The notes under the pieces are model-generated. The model was not told the origin of the DNA and made no database searches. It saw only the letters and a list, made by a program, of their open reading frames with translations. Both the position numbers and the translations under genes were made by a program. From Streptomyces zingiberis (GTDB lineage: Bacteria > Actinomycetota > Actinomycetes > Streptomycetales > Streptomycetaceae), in contig NZ_JAATEN010000014.1 of NCBI RefSeq assembly GCF_012034935.1, forward strand, positions 98,697 to 162,696: a DNA stretch of 64,000 nt, given 5' to 3'. Numbering within the stretch: position 1 is the first letter of the stretch; the number at the start of each line of letters is the position of its first letter. Positions 22,387-31,235 of the stretch are shown one piece after another.

Positions 22387-23898
22387 ATGAGCACCGGCGC
22401 CGCCACGATGGACCTCACCACTTTCCGCAAGCTGGCGGCCGACCGCCGCGTCATCCCCGTCAGCCGCAGGCTCCTGGCCGACGGGGACACCCCGGTCGGC
22501 CTCTACCGCAAGCTCGCCGCCGAACGCCCGGGCACCTTCCTGCTGGAGTCGGCGGAGAACGGCCGCTCGTGGTCGCGCTACTCCTTCGTCGGGGTGCGCA
22601 GCGACGCCACCCTCACCGTCCGCGACGGCCAGGCGCACTGGCTCGGCACCCCGCCCGTGGGCGTCCCCACCGACGGCGATCCGCTGGAGGCGCTGCGCGC
22701 CACCGTCGAGGCCCTGCACACCCCGCGTGACCTGGGTGATCTGCTGGGGCTGCCGCCCTTCACCGGTGGCATGGTCGGCTACCTCGGCTATGACGTCGTG
22801 CGCCGGCTGGAGAAGATCGGCGACTCCACCCGGGACGACCTGGGCCTGCCCGAACTCACCATGCTGCTCACCTCCGACCTGGCCGTCCTCGACCACTGGG
22901 ACGGCACCGTCCTGCTGATCGCCAACGCCATCAACCACAACGACCTCGACACCGGCGTGGACGAGGCGTACGCGGACGCCGTGGCGCGCCTCGACGCCAT
23001 GACCGCCGACCTGGCCCGGCCGCTGCCCGGGGGCGCCACCACCCTCCCGCCGTCGGAGCTGCCGGAGTTCACCCAGCCCTGGGGCGGAGCCGACTACCAG
23101 GCCGCCGTGGAGGAGATCAAGGAGCGCATCCGGGCTGGGGAGGCGTTCCAGGTGGTGCCCTCGCAGCGGTTCGAGGCACCCTGCCCGGCCTCGGCGCTCG
23201 ACGTCTACCGGGTGCTGCGCACCACCAACCCCAGCCCGTACATGTACCTCCTCCGCCTCGACGGTTTCGATGTCGTCGGCTCCAGCCCCGAGGCGCTGGT
23301 CAAGGTGGAGGACGGGCGCGCGATGCTGCACCCGATCGCCGGGACCCGGCCGCGCGGGGCCACCCCGCAGCGGGACGCCGCCCTCGCCGAGGAACTGCTC
23401 GCCGACCCCAAGGAGCGGGCGGAGCACCTGATGCTGGTGGACCTCGGCCGCAACGACCTCGGCCGGGTGTGCGAGCCGGGCAGCGTGGAGGTCGTGGACT
23501 TCATGTCCGTGGAGCGCTACAGCCACGTCATGCACATCGTCTCCACCGTCACGGGCCGGCTCGCCCCGGGCCGTACCGCGTTCGACGTGCTCACCGCCTG
23601 CTTCCCCGCCGGGACCCTTTCCGGCGCGCCCAAGCCGCGCGCCCTCCAGATCATCGAGGAGCTGGAGCCGACGCGGCGCGGCCTGTACGGCGGCTGCGTC
23701 GGCTACCTGGACTTCGCGGGCGACTCCGACACCGCCATCGCCATCCGCACGGCGCTGCTCCGCGACGGCACGGCCTACGTTCAGGCCGGCGCGGGGGTCG
23801 TGGCGGACTCCGATCCCGTGGCCGAGGACACCGAATGCCGCAACAAGGCGGCGGCGGTGCTTCGCGCGGTGCGGATCGCCTCGGGGCTGGGGTCGTAA
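22387..23898 (+). CDS. trpE: anthranilate synthase component I
   Basis: A 503-residue chorismate-utilising enzyme making anthranilate with a TrpG amidotransferase, which is not encoded nearby. It has the feedback-site L-L-E-S-A region, the G-G-M-V-G-Y-L-G-Y segment, and the catalytic-domain motifs F-Q-V-V-P-S-Q-R-F, P-S-P-Y-M-Y, P-I-A-G-T-R-P-R-G, R-A-E-H-L-M-L-V-D-L-G-R-N-D-L, and A-G-T-L-S-G-A-P-K-P-R-A. The translation start is fixed by the TAGGAT box 8 nt upstream; there is no ribosome binding site. Confidence 0.96.
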   Translation: MSTGAATMDLTTFRKLAADRRVIPVSRRLLADGDTPVGLYRKLAAERPGTFLLESAENGRSWSRYSFVGVRSDATLTVRDGQAHWLGTPPVGVPTDGDPLEALRATVEALHTPRDLGDLLGLPPFTGGMVGYLGYDVVRRLEKIGDSTRDDLGLPELTMLLTSDLAVLDHWDGTVLLIANAINHNDLDTGVDEAYADAVARLDAMTADLARPLPGGATTLPPSELPEFTQPWGGADYQAAVEEIKERIRAGEAFQVVPSQRFEAPCPASALDVYRVLRTTNPSPYMYLLRLDGFDVVGSSPEALVKVEDGRAMLHPIAGTRPRGATPQRDAALAEELLADPKERAEHLMLVDLGRNDLGRVCEPGSVEVVDFMSVERYSHVMHIVSTVTGRLAPGRTAFDVLTACFPAGTLSGAPKPRALQIIEELEPTRRGLYGGCVGYLDFAGDSDTAIAIRTALLRDGTAYVQAGAGVVADSDPVAEDTECRNKAAAVLRAVRIASGLGS

Positions 23899-24129
23899 CG
23901 GGCCGTAACGGACGTCACGGGCGGGGCGGGCGGGGCGGGCGCTCCGCGCGGTCATCGCCGTCGGCTGTTCCCGGCAGCTCCCGGCAGTTCCCGGCCGCCC
24001 CGGGGCCGCTCCCGGCGCGGAGGGGCGGACGGGAGGCCGGGACGCAGGGGTGGCGCGCGCCGGGGCGTGGAGCCGGAGGAGGCGCGACCCGGATGCCGGG
24101 GCGCGGTCCCGGCGCGCCATAGTGGAGGG

Positions 24130-24801
24130 GTGACTGAGGTACCCGAGCCGCGCAGCCGTCCCGACGCCGACCGCCCCGGTGCCGCGCCCGCGTCCGGGCG
24201 CGCCTCCGGCGCCCGCCGCACCCTGGCCGCGGCGCTGGCCTCCGGGGCCGCGGGCGCCGCCGTCGCCCTGATCGCCGGCGGGCAGACCTGGTCCCACGCC
24301 AGGACCGCCGCGGCGCAGGGCGCGCAGACCGTCTCCGTCGCCGGGCGGGACGTCACGGGCCTGCCCGCCGCCCTGGCCATCGTGGGCCTCGCCGCGCTCG
24401 TCGCCGTGTTCGCCGTCCGCCGCGCGGGCCGCACCGCCGTGGCCGCCCTGCTGACGCTGAGCGGCGCCGGCACGATCGCCGCCTCCCTCCTCGGCCGCTC
24501 CGCCACCGGGGCGCTGGAGTCCGAGGCGGCCCGCGTCACCGGACTGGTCGGCGCGGAGGTTACGGACGTCACCCCCACCGTCTGGCCCCTGGTCTCGGCC
24601 GCCGCCGGCCTGCTGATGCTCCTGGCCGGGGTGCTCGCGCTGCGCCACGGGCGCCGCTGGCCCGCGATGTCCGGCCGGTACGAGAACCCCGCCGGGGGCG
24701 GCGCCCGACGGCGGCCCGGGCGCGCCGCGCCGGACCCGGAGGCGCCGGAGGAACTGTGGCGGGCGCTGGACCGCGGCGAGGACCCGACCCGCGACCGCTG
24801 A
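24130..24801 (+). CDS. TIGR02234-type trp-region membrane protein
   Basis: A 223-residue protein with four hydrophobic segments (about 38-55, 78-96, 102-120, 156-176) between charged N- and C-terminal tails. It resembles the actinobacterial conserved membrane protein found beside trp genes (TIGR02234). Function unknown. GTG 24130 has GGAGGG immediately upstream and also CATAGT 6 nt before it, so either leadered or leaderless translation is possible. It lies 231 nt after trpE. Confidence 0.8.
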   Translation: MTEVPEPRSRPDADRPGAAPASGRASGARRTLAAALASGAAGAAVALIAGGQTWSHARTAAAQGAQTVSVAGRDVTGLPAALAIVGLAALVAVFAVRRAGRTAVAALLTLSGAGTIAASLLGRSATGALESEAARVTGLVGAEVTDVTPTVWPLVSAAAGLLMLLAGVLALRHGRRWPAMSGRYENPAGGGARRRPGRAAPDPEAPEELWRALDRGEDPTRDR

Positions 24802-24831
24802 CGGGCCGCCGCCCGGATGCCGAGTGACGGG

Positions 24832-24876
24832 AGGCCGGGAAGACCGGGAAGTCCGGGAGGACCGGGAAGTCCGGGA
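24832..24876 (+). repeat. 9-bp tandem repeat, five copies
   Basis: Five successive 9-mers of the form RGnCCGGGA (AGGCCGGGA, AGACCGGGA, AGTCCGGGA, GGACCGGGA, AGTCCGGGA) lie in the spacer between the TIGR02234 gene and the HGxxPAAW gene. No gene occupies 24802-25055. Confidence 0.7.
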
Positions 24877-25055
24877 GGCCGGACGGCGGCTCGCCGCTCA
24901 CCGCCGGAACCCGGCCCACGGGGAGCGGCGCGGCGGCCCCGCCCCCGGCGCCCGCGGCGGCACCCCGGCGCCGTGCCGTCACGGCCCGTCGGGAAGAATG
25001 GACGGCGAGCGTTCACCGCGCCCCAGCCAGGCGCACACAGCAACGAGGAGAACTC

Positions 25056-25289
25056 ATGGCGGGCCACGACCACGGACACACCCCAGCCGCCTGGACCGGC
25101 TCGATCATCGCCTTCATCGGTTTCTGCGTGGCCAGTGCGTTCACCGTGTTGGCCCAGCCCATCGGGTTCTGGGCCGGGGTCGTCGTCATCTTCCTGGGCG
25201 GCATCGTCGGCTGGGTGATGAAGAAGGCCGGGATGGGGCGGGACGAGACCCTGCCGCGCCAGCCGGGGGAGCGCCAGCCGCAGTCCTGA
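25056..25289 (+). CDS. HGxxPAAW family small membrane protein
   Basis: A 77-residue protein with the diagnostic N-terminus M-A-G-H-D-H-G-H-T-P-A-A-W. It has two hydrophobic segments (about 15-33, 38-55) and a charged tail. The family is restricted to actinobacteria and typically located between trpE and trpC; its role is unknown, though the His-rich N-terminus could bind metal. GAGGAG precedes ATG 25056. Confidence 0.92.
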   Translation: MAGHDHGHTPAAWTGSIIAFIGFCVASAFTVLAQPIGFWAGVVVIFLGGIVGWVMKKAGMGRDETLPRQPGERQPQS

Positions 25290-25350
25290 CCCGGCGCCCG
25301 CGGCGACGGCCTCCGGGGTTCGGAGTCGGGGTTCGGGGCTCGTTCCCTGC

Positions 25351-25406
25351 CGTCTGCCGTCTGCCGTCTGCCGTCTGCCGTCTGCCGTCTGCCGTCTGCC
25401 GTCCGC
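25351..25406 (+). repeat. heptanucleotide tandem repeat CGTCTGC x7-8
   Basis: Seven perfect copies of CGTCTGC (25351-25399) followed by one variant (CGTCCGC). It lies 61 nt after the HGxxPAAW stop in non-coding DNA. A likely variable-number tandem repeat. Confidence 0.9.
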
Positions 25407-25513
25407 TGCCGCTGCCGGTCCGGTGGGCCGTGGTGGCTCCCCGGGGGCCCGGAGGCGCCAGGGGGCCGGCTCACGCGGCCGGAGGGCCCGGGACGCCGGC
25501 GAGGCGCCGGGTA

Positions 25514-25563
25514 CGGCCCCGGGCCGGTTCCACCGTCCGCACGGTGGAACCGGCCCGGGGCCG
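25514..25563. terminator. very long perfect hairpin, 23-bp stem
   Basis: Positions 25514-25536 are perfectly complementary to 25541-25563 around a 4-nt CCGC loop. The stem includes GGTTCCACCGT/ACGGTGGAACC. It lies 225 nt after the HGxxPAAW gene and before the trpC leader. No U-tract follows. As RNA it would be exceptionally stable in either orientation and probably ends the trpE-side transcript. Confidence 0.75.
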
Positions 25564-26160
25564 CGCCATGCCGCCGCCGGGGCCGGGACCCCGCGCGAGA
25601 GCGCGGCCCCCGTCCGGGCACGGACGGGCGCCACCGGCGGGACGTCCGGTCCGGGACGCGACTTCCTCCCCACGCGTCCGGCGGCCCACCGTCCCCCGTT
25701 CGGCCCGCCCGGCCGCCGTGAACTGCCCGTCCGTCCCGTTTCCCGTGCGGCCCGTCCGTCCCTCCTTGCCCGTGCGGCCGGGCCGCCTCCCCATCCGGGC
25801 GCTCGCCCGTCCCTTCCGCCGCCCGGCCGGAAAGGCCTTCCGCGGTGGGCGCAGGGGCCCGTTCCCGCTGGTCGTCGCGGTTCCCCGGGGGCGCGGTCAC
25901 CGTCTTCGTGAACGGCTGGAATCTTTCGGTCGGCACGGGACGCGCGCCCCGGGAAGCGGAATCGGAACCACCGGATTTACACCTCGCTGTCCCCGGCTGT
26001 CCCCCGCTGTCCGCGGAGTGGGACCCCAGGGGCCCAGATGTGAAGGGCATGCGCCCGGCCGGATACCATCGCAGGGTCTGCAGTCGTGAGCTGGGCGGTG
26101 CCCGACGGGCGCCGCGCGCCCGCGAACTCTCCACCACCGTCCCGGAAGGGGGCCGCTCAC
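25564..26160 (+). other. gene-free spacer with the trpC promoter region
   Basis: No credible gene on either strand. The last 250 nt are less GC-rich. TACCAT (26064-26069) is a plausible -10, with TGAAGG (26041-26046) at 17-nt spacing as a weak -35. The resulting leader of about 85 nt has no tryptophan-codon cluster, so classical attenuation is not evident. Confidence 0.4.
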
Positions 26161-26970
26161 GTGAGTGTGCTCGACGAGATCATCGAGGGGGTCCGTGCCG
26201 ACCTCGCGGAGCGGCAGGCGCGTGTGAGTCTCGACGAGCTCAAGGAGCGCGCCGCGCGGGCGCCCCAGGCCAAGGACGGGGCCGCCGCCCTCCGCGGTGA
26301 CAGCGTCAAGGTGATCTGCGAGGTCAAGCGCTCCAGCCCGTCCAAGGGCGCGCTCGCCGCGATCGCCGACCCCGCGGGGCTCGCCGCCGACTACGAGACC
26401 GGTGGCGCCTCCGTGATCAGCGTGCTCACCGAGGAGCGCAGGTTCGGCGGGTCGCTGGCCGATCTGGAGGCCGTACGCGCCCGTGTCGACATCCCCGTCC
26501 TGCGCAAGGACTTCATCGTCACCTCCTACCAGCTCTGGGAGGCCCGGGCGCACGGCGCCGACCTCGCGCTGCTGATCGTGGCCGCGCTCGACCAGGCTGC
26601 CCTGGAATCGCTGGTGGAGCGCGCGGAGTCGATCGGGCTGACCCCTCTCGTCGAGGTCCACGACGAGGAGGAGGTGGAGCGGGCCGTTGCGGCCGGGGCC
26701 CGGGTCATCGGCGTCAACGCCCGCAACCTCAAGACCCTGGAGGTGGACCGGGGTAACTTCGGCCGGATCGCCCCCGGCATCCCGGACCACGTCGTGAAGA
26801 TCGCGGAGTCCGGTGTGCGCGGCCCGCACGACCTGATCGCGTACGCCAACGACGGCGCGGACGCCGTGCTCGTCGGGGAGTCCCTGGTCACCGGGCGGGA
26901 CCCCAAGACGGCGGTCGCGGACCTGGTGGCCGCCGGGGCCCATCCGGCGCTGCGCCACGGGCGCGGCTGA
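26161..26970 (+). CDS. trpC: indole-3-glycerol phosphate synthase
   Basis: A 269-residue barrel enzyme converting CdRP to indole-3-glycerol phosphate. Catalytic landmarks: I-C-E-V-K-R-S-S-P-S-K-G, the F-G-G-S-L segment, V-L-R-K-D-F-I-V with catalytic Lys, L-V-E-V-H-D-E-E, G-V-N-A-R-N-L, and A-E-S-G-V-R-G. GTG 26161 follows GGAAGGGGG. It heads the trpC-trpM-trpB-trpA group. PriA supplies the TrpF activity. Confidence 0.96.
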   Translation: MSVLDEIIEGVRADLAERQARVSLDELKERAARAPQAKDGAAALRGDSVKVICEVKRSSPSKGALAAIADPAGLAADYETGGASVISVLTEERRFGGSLADLEAVRARVDIPVLRKDFIVTSYQLWEARAHGADLALLIVAALDQAALESLVERAESIGLTPLVEVHDEEEVERAVAAGARVIGVNARNLKTLEVDRGNFGRIAPGIPDHVVKIAESGVRGPHDLIAYANDGADAVLVGESLVTGRDPKTAVADLVAAGAHPALRHGRG

Positions 26971-26980
26971 GGAGCCCCCG

Positions 26981-27145
26981 GTGACCCCCCGCTACGCACG
27001 GCTCGCCCGCGGCTGCCGGCCGCGGGGCTGCCGCGCGCCCGCGCGGCGGGTGCGGGGGCGCAGGGTGCGCTACCACATCGGCAGTGAGCCGGGGCAGATC
27101 AACGGCATGCGATGGCGCCCCGGCGGCGGGAGCGCGCGGGGCTGA
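26981..27145 (+). CDS. trpM: TrpM/TrpX-like small basic protein
   Basis: A 54-residue reading frame starting at GTG 26981, 10 nt after the trpC stop with GAGGAG spanning that stop. It reads R-Y-A-R-L-A-R-G-C-R-P-R-G-C-R-A-P-A-R-R and R-V-R-Y-H-I-G-S-E-P-G-Q-I-N-G-M-R-W. Streptomyces trp loci carry a small gene here (trpX/trpM in S. coelicolor) reported to modulate tryptophan metabolism. The two C-R-(P/A) motifs and strong basic charge fit what I remember of that protein. Confidence 0.8.
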   Translation: MTPRYARLARGCRPRGCRAPARRVRGRRVRYHIGSEPGQINGMRWRPGGGSARG

Positions 27146-27922
27146 CCCGCGGCGCGTCGCCGCCGGGACGCCTCCGCGGCCCGTGGACCGCCCGCCGGTC
27201 CCGGCGCCCGCCGCCATGCCATCAGGAGCCCGGGAGGGCGCCGCACGGCCCGCCGGTCTCCGGCCCGGCCCGTCCCGCACCGCCGGTCCCGCACCGGTCC
27301 GTACCGGACCCGGGGCCGAGGGTGCGCAGGCGTCCCCGGCGCCGACGGGACCGGTGCGCCGGGACCGGGCGGGACCTTCCCGGGCGGTGACCCGGGAAGG
27401 ACGGCGGGCCGGGGCCGAGGGCATGGCGCCGGGCGCGCGGCGGGCCGAGCGGGATCCGCGCCGCACCGGCACCGGAGCCGGACCGTACGGGCCCCGCGAG
27501 GGCGCCGGGCGGCGTGGGCGGAAGCGTCCGTGCCGCCGTGCGTGCCGTCGTGGGCGCCCGGTGGGCCGCGCGGGACGGTGCCGGACGGGAGCCGGTCCAT
27601 GCCGGTCCATGGCGTGCCGGTTCGCGCCGCCGGTGAGCACGGCACGGTGCCGCGCCGTTCACCGGCCGGTGGGGCAGGTGCGCCGGCCCGGTGCCGGGTC
27701 CCGCCGGGACGGGGCTCGTCCCGCCGCTCCCTGCCGGCCCCTCCCGGGACGGCGTCCGCCCGCCCCCGCCCCCGTGTCCGCTCGCGGTTGCGCCGCTCCG
27801 TCGCTTCCCCGTCCCCGTGCTTCCAGGTTCTTCCGGGTTCTTCCAGGTTTTTCCGTTCCCCGGCCGTCCCCACGGCCGTGTCCGTCCCGGGGCCCACCGC
27901 CCCGTCATGAGGAGTACCGCAC
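27146..27922 (+). other. 777-nt spacer between trpM and trpB with 10-bp repeats
   Basis: No credible gene on either strand; long reading frames here are GC-bias shadows. It carries short repeats: GCCGGTCCAT twice in tandem (27591-27610), and a TTCCRGGTTY unit three times in tandem at 27821-27850, a T-rich island just before trpB. The T-rich island could be an unwinding or promoter-like element. The ribosome binding site GAGGAG of trpB is at the end. Confidence 0.5.
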
Positions 27923-29170
27923 ATGCCCTCCGAGTTCTTCATTCCCGACCCCGACGGCCAGGTGCCCACCGAACAGGGCTACTTCGGGGCGTTCGGCGGC
28001 AAGTTCATCCCCGAGGCGCTGGTCGCCGCGGTCGACGAGGTGGCCGCCGAGTACGCCAAGGCCAAGGCGGACCCGGCGTTCGCCGCCGAGCTGGACGAAC
28101 TGCTGGTCAACTACACCGGCCGGCCCAGCGCCCTCACCGAGGTCCGCCGGTTCGCCGAACACGCCGGCGGCGCCCGGGTCTTCCTCAAGCGGGAGGACCT
28201 CAACCACACCGGCTCCCACAAGATCAACAATGTGCTGGGGCAGGCGCTCCTGACCCGGCGGATGGGGAAGACCCGCGTCATCGCCGAGACCGGCGCCGGG
28301 CAGCACGGGGTCGCGACCGCCACCGCGTGCGCCCTCTTCGGGCTCGAGTGCACCATCTACATGGGCGAGATCGACACGCGGCGGCAGGCGCTGAACGTGG
28401 CGCGGATGCGGATGCTCGGCGCCGAGGTCGTCGCCGTGAAGTCCGGCAGCCGCACCCTGAAGGACGCCATCAACGAGGCGTTCCGCGACTGGGTGGCCAA
28501 CGTGGACCGCACGCACTACCTCTTCGGCACGGTGGCGGGGCCGCACCCCTTCCCCGCGCTGGTCCGCGACTTCCACCGGGTGATCGGCGTCGAGGCGCGC
28601 CGGCAGGTGCTGGAGCGCACCGGGCGGCTGCCGGACGCCGTCGCCGCCTGTGTGGGCGGCGGATCCAACGCCATCGGCCTGTTTCACGCGTTCCTCCCGG
28701 ACACCTCCGTCCGGCTCGTCGGCTTCGAGCCCGCCGGGCACGGCGTGGCGACGGGCGAGCACGCGGCCACGCTCACCGAGGGCACCTCCGGCATCCTGCA
28801 CGGCTCCCGCTCCTACGTGCTCCAGAACGAGGACGGGCAGATCACCGAGCCGTACTCGATCTCCGCCGGGCTGGACTACCCCGGCGTGGGCCCCGAGCAC
28901 GCCTACCTCAAGGACACCGGCCGCGCCGAGTACCGGGCCGTCACGGACGAGGAGGCGATGCAGGCGCTGCGGCTGCTCTCCGAGACCGAGGGCATCATCC
29001 CGGCCATCGAGAGCGCCCACGCGCTCGCGGGGGCGCTCAACCTCGGCCGTGAGCTGGGGACCGACGGCCTGGTGCTGGTCAACCTCTCCGGGCGCGGCGA
29101 CAAGGACATGGAGACCGCCGCCCGCTACTTCAAGCTGTACGACCCGAGTGACGAGATCGAGGCGGAGTGA
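27923..29170 (+). CDS. trpB: tryptophan synthase beta chain
   Basis: A 415-residue PLP enzyme condensing indole with serine. Motifs: the start G-Y-F-G-A-F-G-G-K-F-I-P-E, K-R-E-D-L-N-H-T-G-S-H-K-I-N-N with the PLP lysine, G-Q-H-G-V-A-T-A, and the phosphate-binding G-G-G-S-N-A-I-G. Its stop overlaps the trpA start, so alpha and beta subunits are co-translated, as is general for the alpha2-beta2 complex. Confidence 0.97.
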   Translation: MPSEFFIPDPDGQVPTEQGYFGAFGGKFIPEALVAAVDEVAAEYAKAKADPAFAAELDELLVNYTGRPSALTEVRRFAEHAGGARVFLKREDLNHTGSHKINNVLGQALLTRRMGKTRVIAETGAGQHGVATATACALFGLECTIYMGEIDTRRQALNVARMRMLGAEVVAVKSGSRTLKDAINEAFRDWVANVDRTHYLFGTVAGPHPFPALVRDFHRVIGVEARRQVLERTGRLPDAVAACVGGGSNAIGLFHAFLPDTSVRLVGFEPAGHGVATGEHAATLTEGTSGILHGSRSYVLQNEDGQITEPYSISAGLDYPGVGPEHAYLKDTGRAEYRAVTDEEAMQALRLLSETEGIIPAIESAHALAGALNLGRELGTDGLVLVNLSGRGDKDMETAARYFKLYDPSDEIEAE

Positions 29171-29985
29171 TGGCGGGCAACCTGGAACTGCTGGAGACCG
29201 TGCTGGCCAAGGCCGGGGCGGAGGGCCGGTCGGCGCTCGTCGGCTACCTGCCGGCCGGCTTCCCGACCGTCGAGGGCGGGGTGCGGGCCGCGACGGCGAT
29301 GATCGAGGGCGGCTGCGACGTGGTGGAGATCGGGCTGCCGCACAGTGACCCCGTGCTGGACGGCCCGGTCATCCAGACCGCCGACGACATCGCGCTCCGT
29401 GGCGGGCTCCGGATCACGGACGTGATCCGCACCGTCGCCGAGGTGCACCGGGCGACCGGCGCGCCCATCCTGTGCATGACGTACTGGAACCCCGTCGACG
29501 CCTACGGCGTGGAGCGGTTCGCCGCCGATCTGGCCGAGGCCGGGGGAGCGGGATGCATCCTGCCCGACCTTCCGGTGGAGGAGTCGGCGCCCTGGCGGGC
29601 GGCCGCCGCGGAGCACGGGCTGGCCACCGTGTTCGTGGTCGCGCCGAGCAGCCGCGACGAGCGGCTGGCGACGATCACCGCGGCCGGTAGCGGCTTCGTC
29701 TACGCCGCCTCGCTGATGGGCGTCACCGGCACCCGGGAGTCGGTGGGCGCGCAGGCCCAGGACCTGGTGCGCCGCACCCGGGCCACCACCGGGCTGCCCG
29801 TCTGCGTCGGCCTCGGCGTCTCCGACGCCGGGCAGGCCGCCGAGGTCGCCGGGTTCGCGGACGGTGTGATCGTCGGCTCGGCGTTCGTCAAGCTGCTGCT
29901 GGACGCGCCGGACCTGGACACCGGGGTGGCCGAGGTCCGCTCCCTGGCGGGCGCGCTGGCCGGAGGGGTACGGCGCGACGGCTGA
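29170..29985 (+). CDS. trpA: tryptophan synthase alpha chain
   Basis: A 271-residue barrel cleaving indole-3-glycerol phosphate to indole. The catalytic Glu is in D-V-V-E-I-G-L-P-H-S-D-P and the Asp in the following V-L-D-G-P-V-I-Q. Later motifs include M-T-Y-W-N-P-V, L-P-D-L-P-V-E-E, and Y-A-A-S-L-M-G-V-T-G-T-R. ATG 29170 overlaps the trpB stop (TGATG); GTG 29167 is also in frame. Confidence 0.96.
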   Translation: MAGNLELLETVLAKAGAEGRSALVGYLPAGFPTVEGGVRAATAMIEGGCDVVEIGLPHSDPVLDGPVIQTADDIALRGGLRITDVIRTVAEVHRATGAPILCMTYWNPVDAYGVERFAADLAEAGGAGCILPDLPVEESAPWRAAAAEHGLATVFVVAPSSRDERLATITAAGSGFVYAASLMGVTGTRESVGAQAQDLVRRTRATTGLPVCVGLGVSDAGQAAEVAGFADGVIVGSAFVKLLLDAPDLDTGVAEVRSLAGALAGGVRRDG

Positions 29986-30074
29986 CCTGTGGGCCGGCTG
30001 ACCGGCTGACCGCCTGACCTGCGGGCCGGAGAGGGGCCGGCCCGCCCGGGGAGCCCCGCACGCCGGGGCGGGGC

Positions 30075-30103
30075 GTGGCGCGCGGGTGTCGCCCGCGCGC
30101 CAC
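30075..30103. terminator. trp operon terminator hairpin
   Basis: Perfect 12-bp arms GTGGCGCGCGGG (30075-30086) and CCCGCGCGCCAC (30092-30103) around TGTCG, 90 nt after the trpA stop. No U-tract. The following 30104-30469 is GC-rich spacer in which I see no gene. Confidence 0.7.
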
Positions 30104-30469
30104 CGGGCAACGGCGGGGCGGGCCGGGCACGGGTGGCGGGCCGGCCGGTGGGCCGCGAGGTGCGGCGCGGTGGGCCGGTCCGGGCGCCCGGAGCGCATGG
30201 AGCTCTCGGCGGGTCGGCGTGGGTCGGCGTGAGCCGGTCCCGCGTGGGCCGGCATCCGGGAGTGCGCCCCGGCTCCCGGCTCCCGGCCCGCGCACCCGCG
30301 GGGCCGGAGCCCGCCCTTCCGGCCGCGCGGCCCTGTTCGGCGGGGAGCACGCCGGGGTACGTTCCGGGACGGCTGCACTACGCTGGCCGTCCCCCCACGC
30401 TCCCGTCCGGCCCGGGGCCGCGCGCCCCGGCCGGAAGCCGCCGCACCCGGACGCCGGAGACGTGAACCC

Positions 30470-31012
30470 ATGATCCCTGAGCCGCCTGCCGCGCGCCGGA
30501 CCGCCGGCCGACCCGCCTCCTCCCGGGCCCGCCCGCCGGTCGTCCTCGCCGGGCCGGGGGCCGGGGCCCCGGCGGGGAACGCCGGTTCCGTGCGGGCCCG
30601 GGCCGGGTCCCCGGCCCGGGCCCGGCCGGTACGCACCCCGGGCACACCCCGTCCGCGCCCGCCGCGGCCGCGCCGCGCGCCGGACGGACGGGGCACCGGC
30701 GCCCGGGGGAGCGTTCCGGCGGGCGCGGAGGCCGGGGCCACGGTGACGGTCCTGCGGCGGTCCGTGGCGCCCGGCCCGGCCCGGCTGTGGCCCGTGCCGG
30801 CGAGGCGCCCGGAGCCGGGCACCGCGCCGCCGGGAACCGCCGGCCGGGGCCGCTGGTGTGCCGGCGTCGCGGCCGGGGTGCTCTTCGTCCTGCTGCTGGT
30901 GGCGGTGGCGCTCAATCCGTCCGGGGCCGACCTCCGCCTCTCCGGTGCCGCCCCGGCGGTCCCCGGGGCGGCACCGGTGACACCCGCCGTCGCGGCGGCG
31001 CTCACCGACTGA
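30470..31012 (+). CDS. hypothetical single-pass membrane protein between trpA and lgt
   Basis: A 180-residue protein. Residues 1-125 are Pro/Ala/Arg/Gly-rich and look disordered; residues about 130-150 form one strong membrane segment (G-V-L-F-V-L-L-L-V-A-V-A-L), followed by a short Ala/Pro-rich extracellular tail. Position matches a hypothetical membrane gene between trpA and lgt in other Streptomyces. ATG 30470 has GGAG about 10 nt upstream. The low-complexity N-terminus makes the exact start doubtful. Confidence 0.5.
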   Translation: MIPEPPAARRTAGRPASSRARPPVVLAGPGAGAPAGNAGSVRARAGSPARARPVRTPGTPRPRPPRPRRAPDGRGTGARGSVPAGAEAGATVTVLRRSVAPGPARLWPVPARRPEPGTAPPGTAGRGRWCAGVAAGVLFVLLLVAVALNPSGADLRLSGAAPAVPGAAPVTPAVAAALTD

Positions 31013-31235
31013 GGCCGGGGGCGCGAACCGCGGAGGGTGTCCCCGCGGGCCGCGCCCGCTGCCTGCGCGCCGCCTGCGCGCCGCCCGGCGGCTGACCACC
31101 CGTCCGGCCCGCAGGCGCCGTGCCGCGCCCCGCCCCGCCCTCTCCCCCCCGGGCCCTGCTACCACCGTCCGTTACCCAGCCGTTGCCGGGTGGGCTGCCG
31201 TACCGACCGGCGGGCACGGTAGCGTCGGTGACGCC

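Noticed and set aside
22372..24648. 758-residue open frame antisense to trpE
   Set aside because: Shadow frame; trpE on the plus strand is complete and the antisense product is compositionally biased.
25351..25406. CRISPR array
   Set aside because: The units are 7 bp with no spacers; a simple tandem repeat, with no cas genes nearby.
27222..27908. Gene of about 228 residues on the minus strand between trpM and trpB
   Set aside because: Translation is Gly/Pro/Arg/Thr filler without periodicity or motif, no ribosome binding site, and several equally long frames overlap it.
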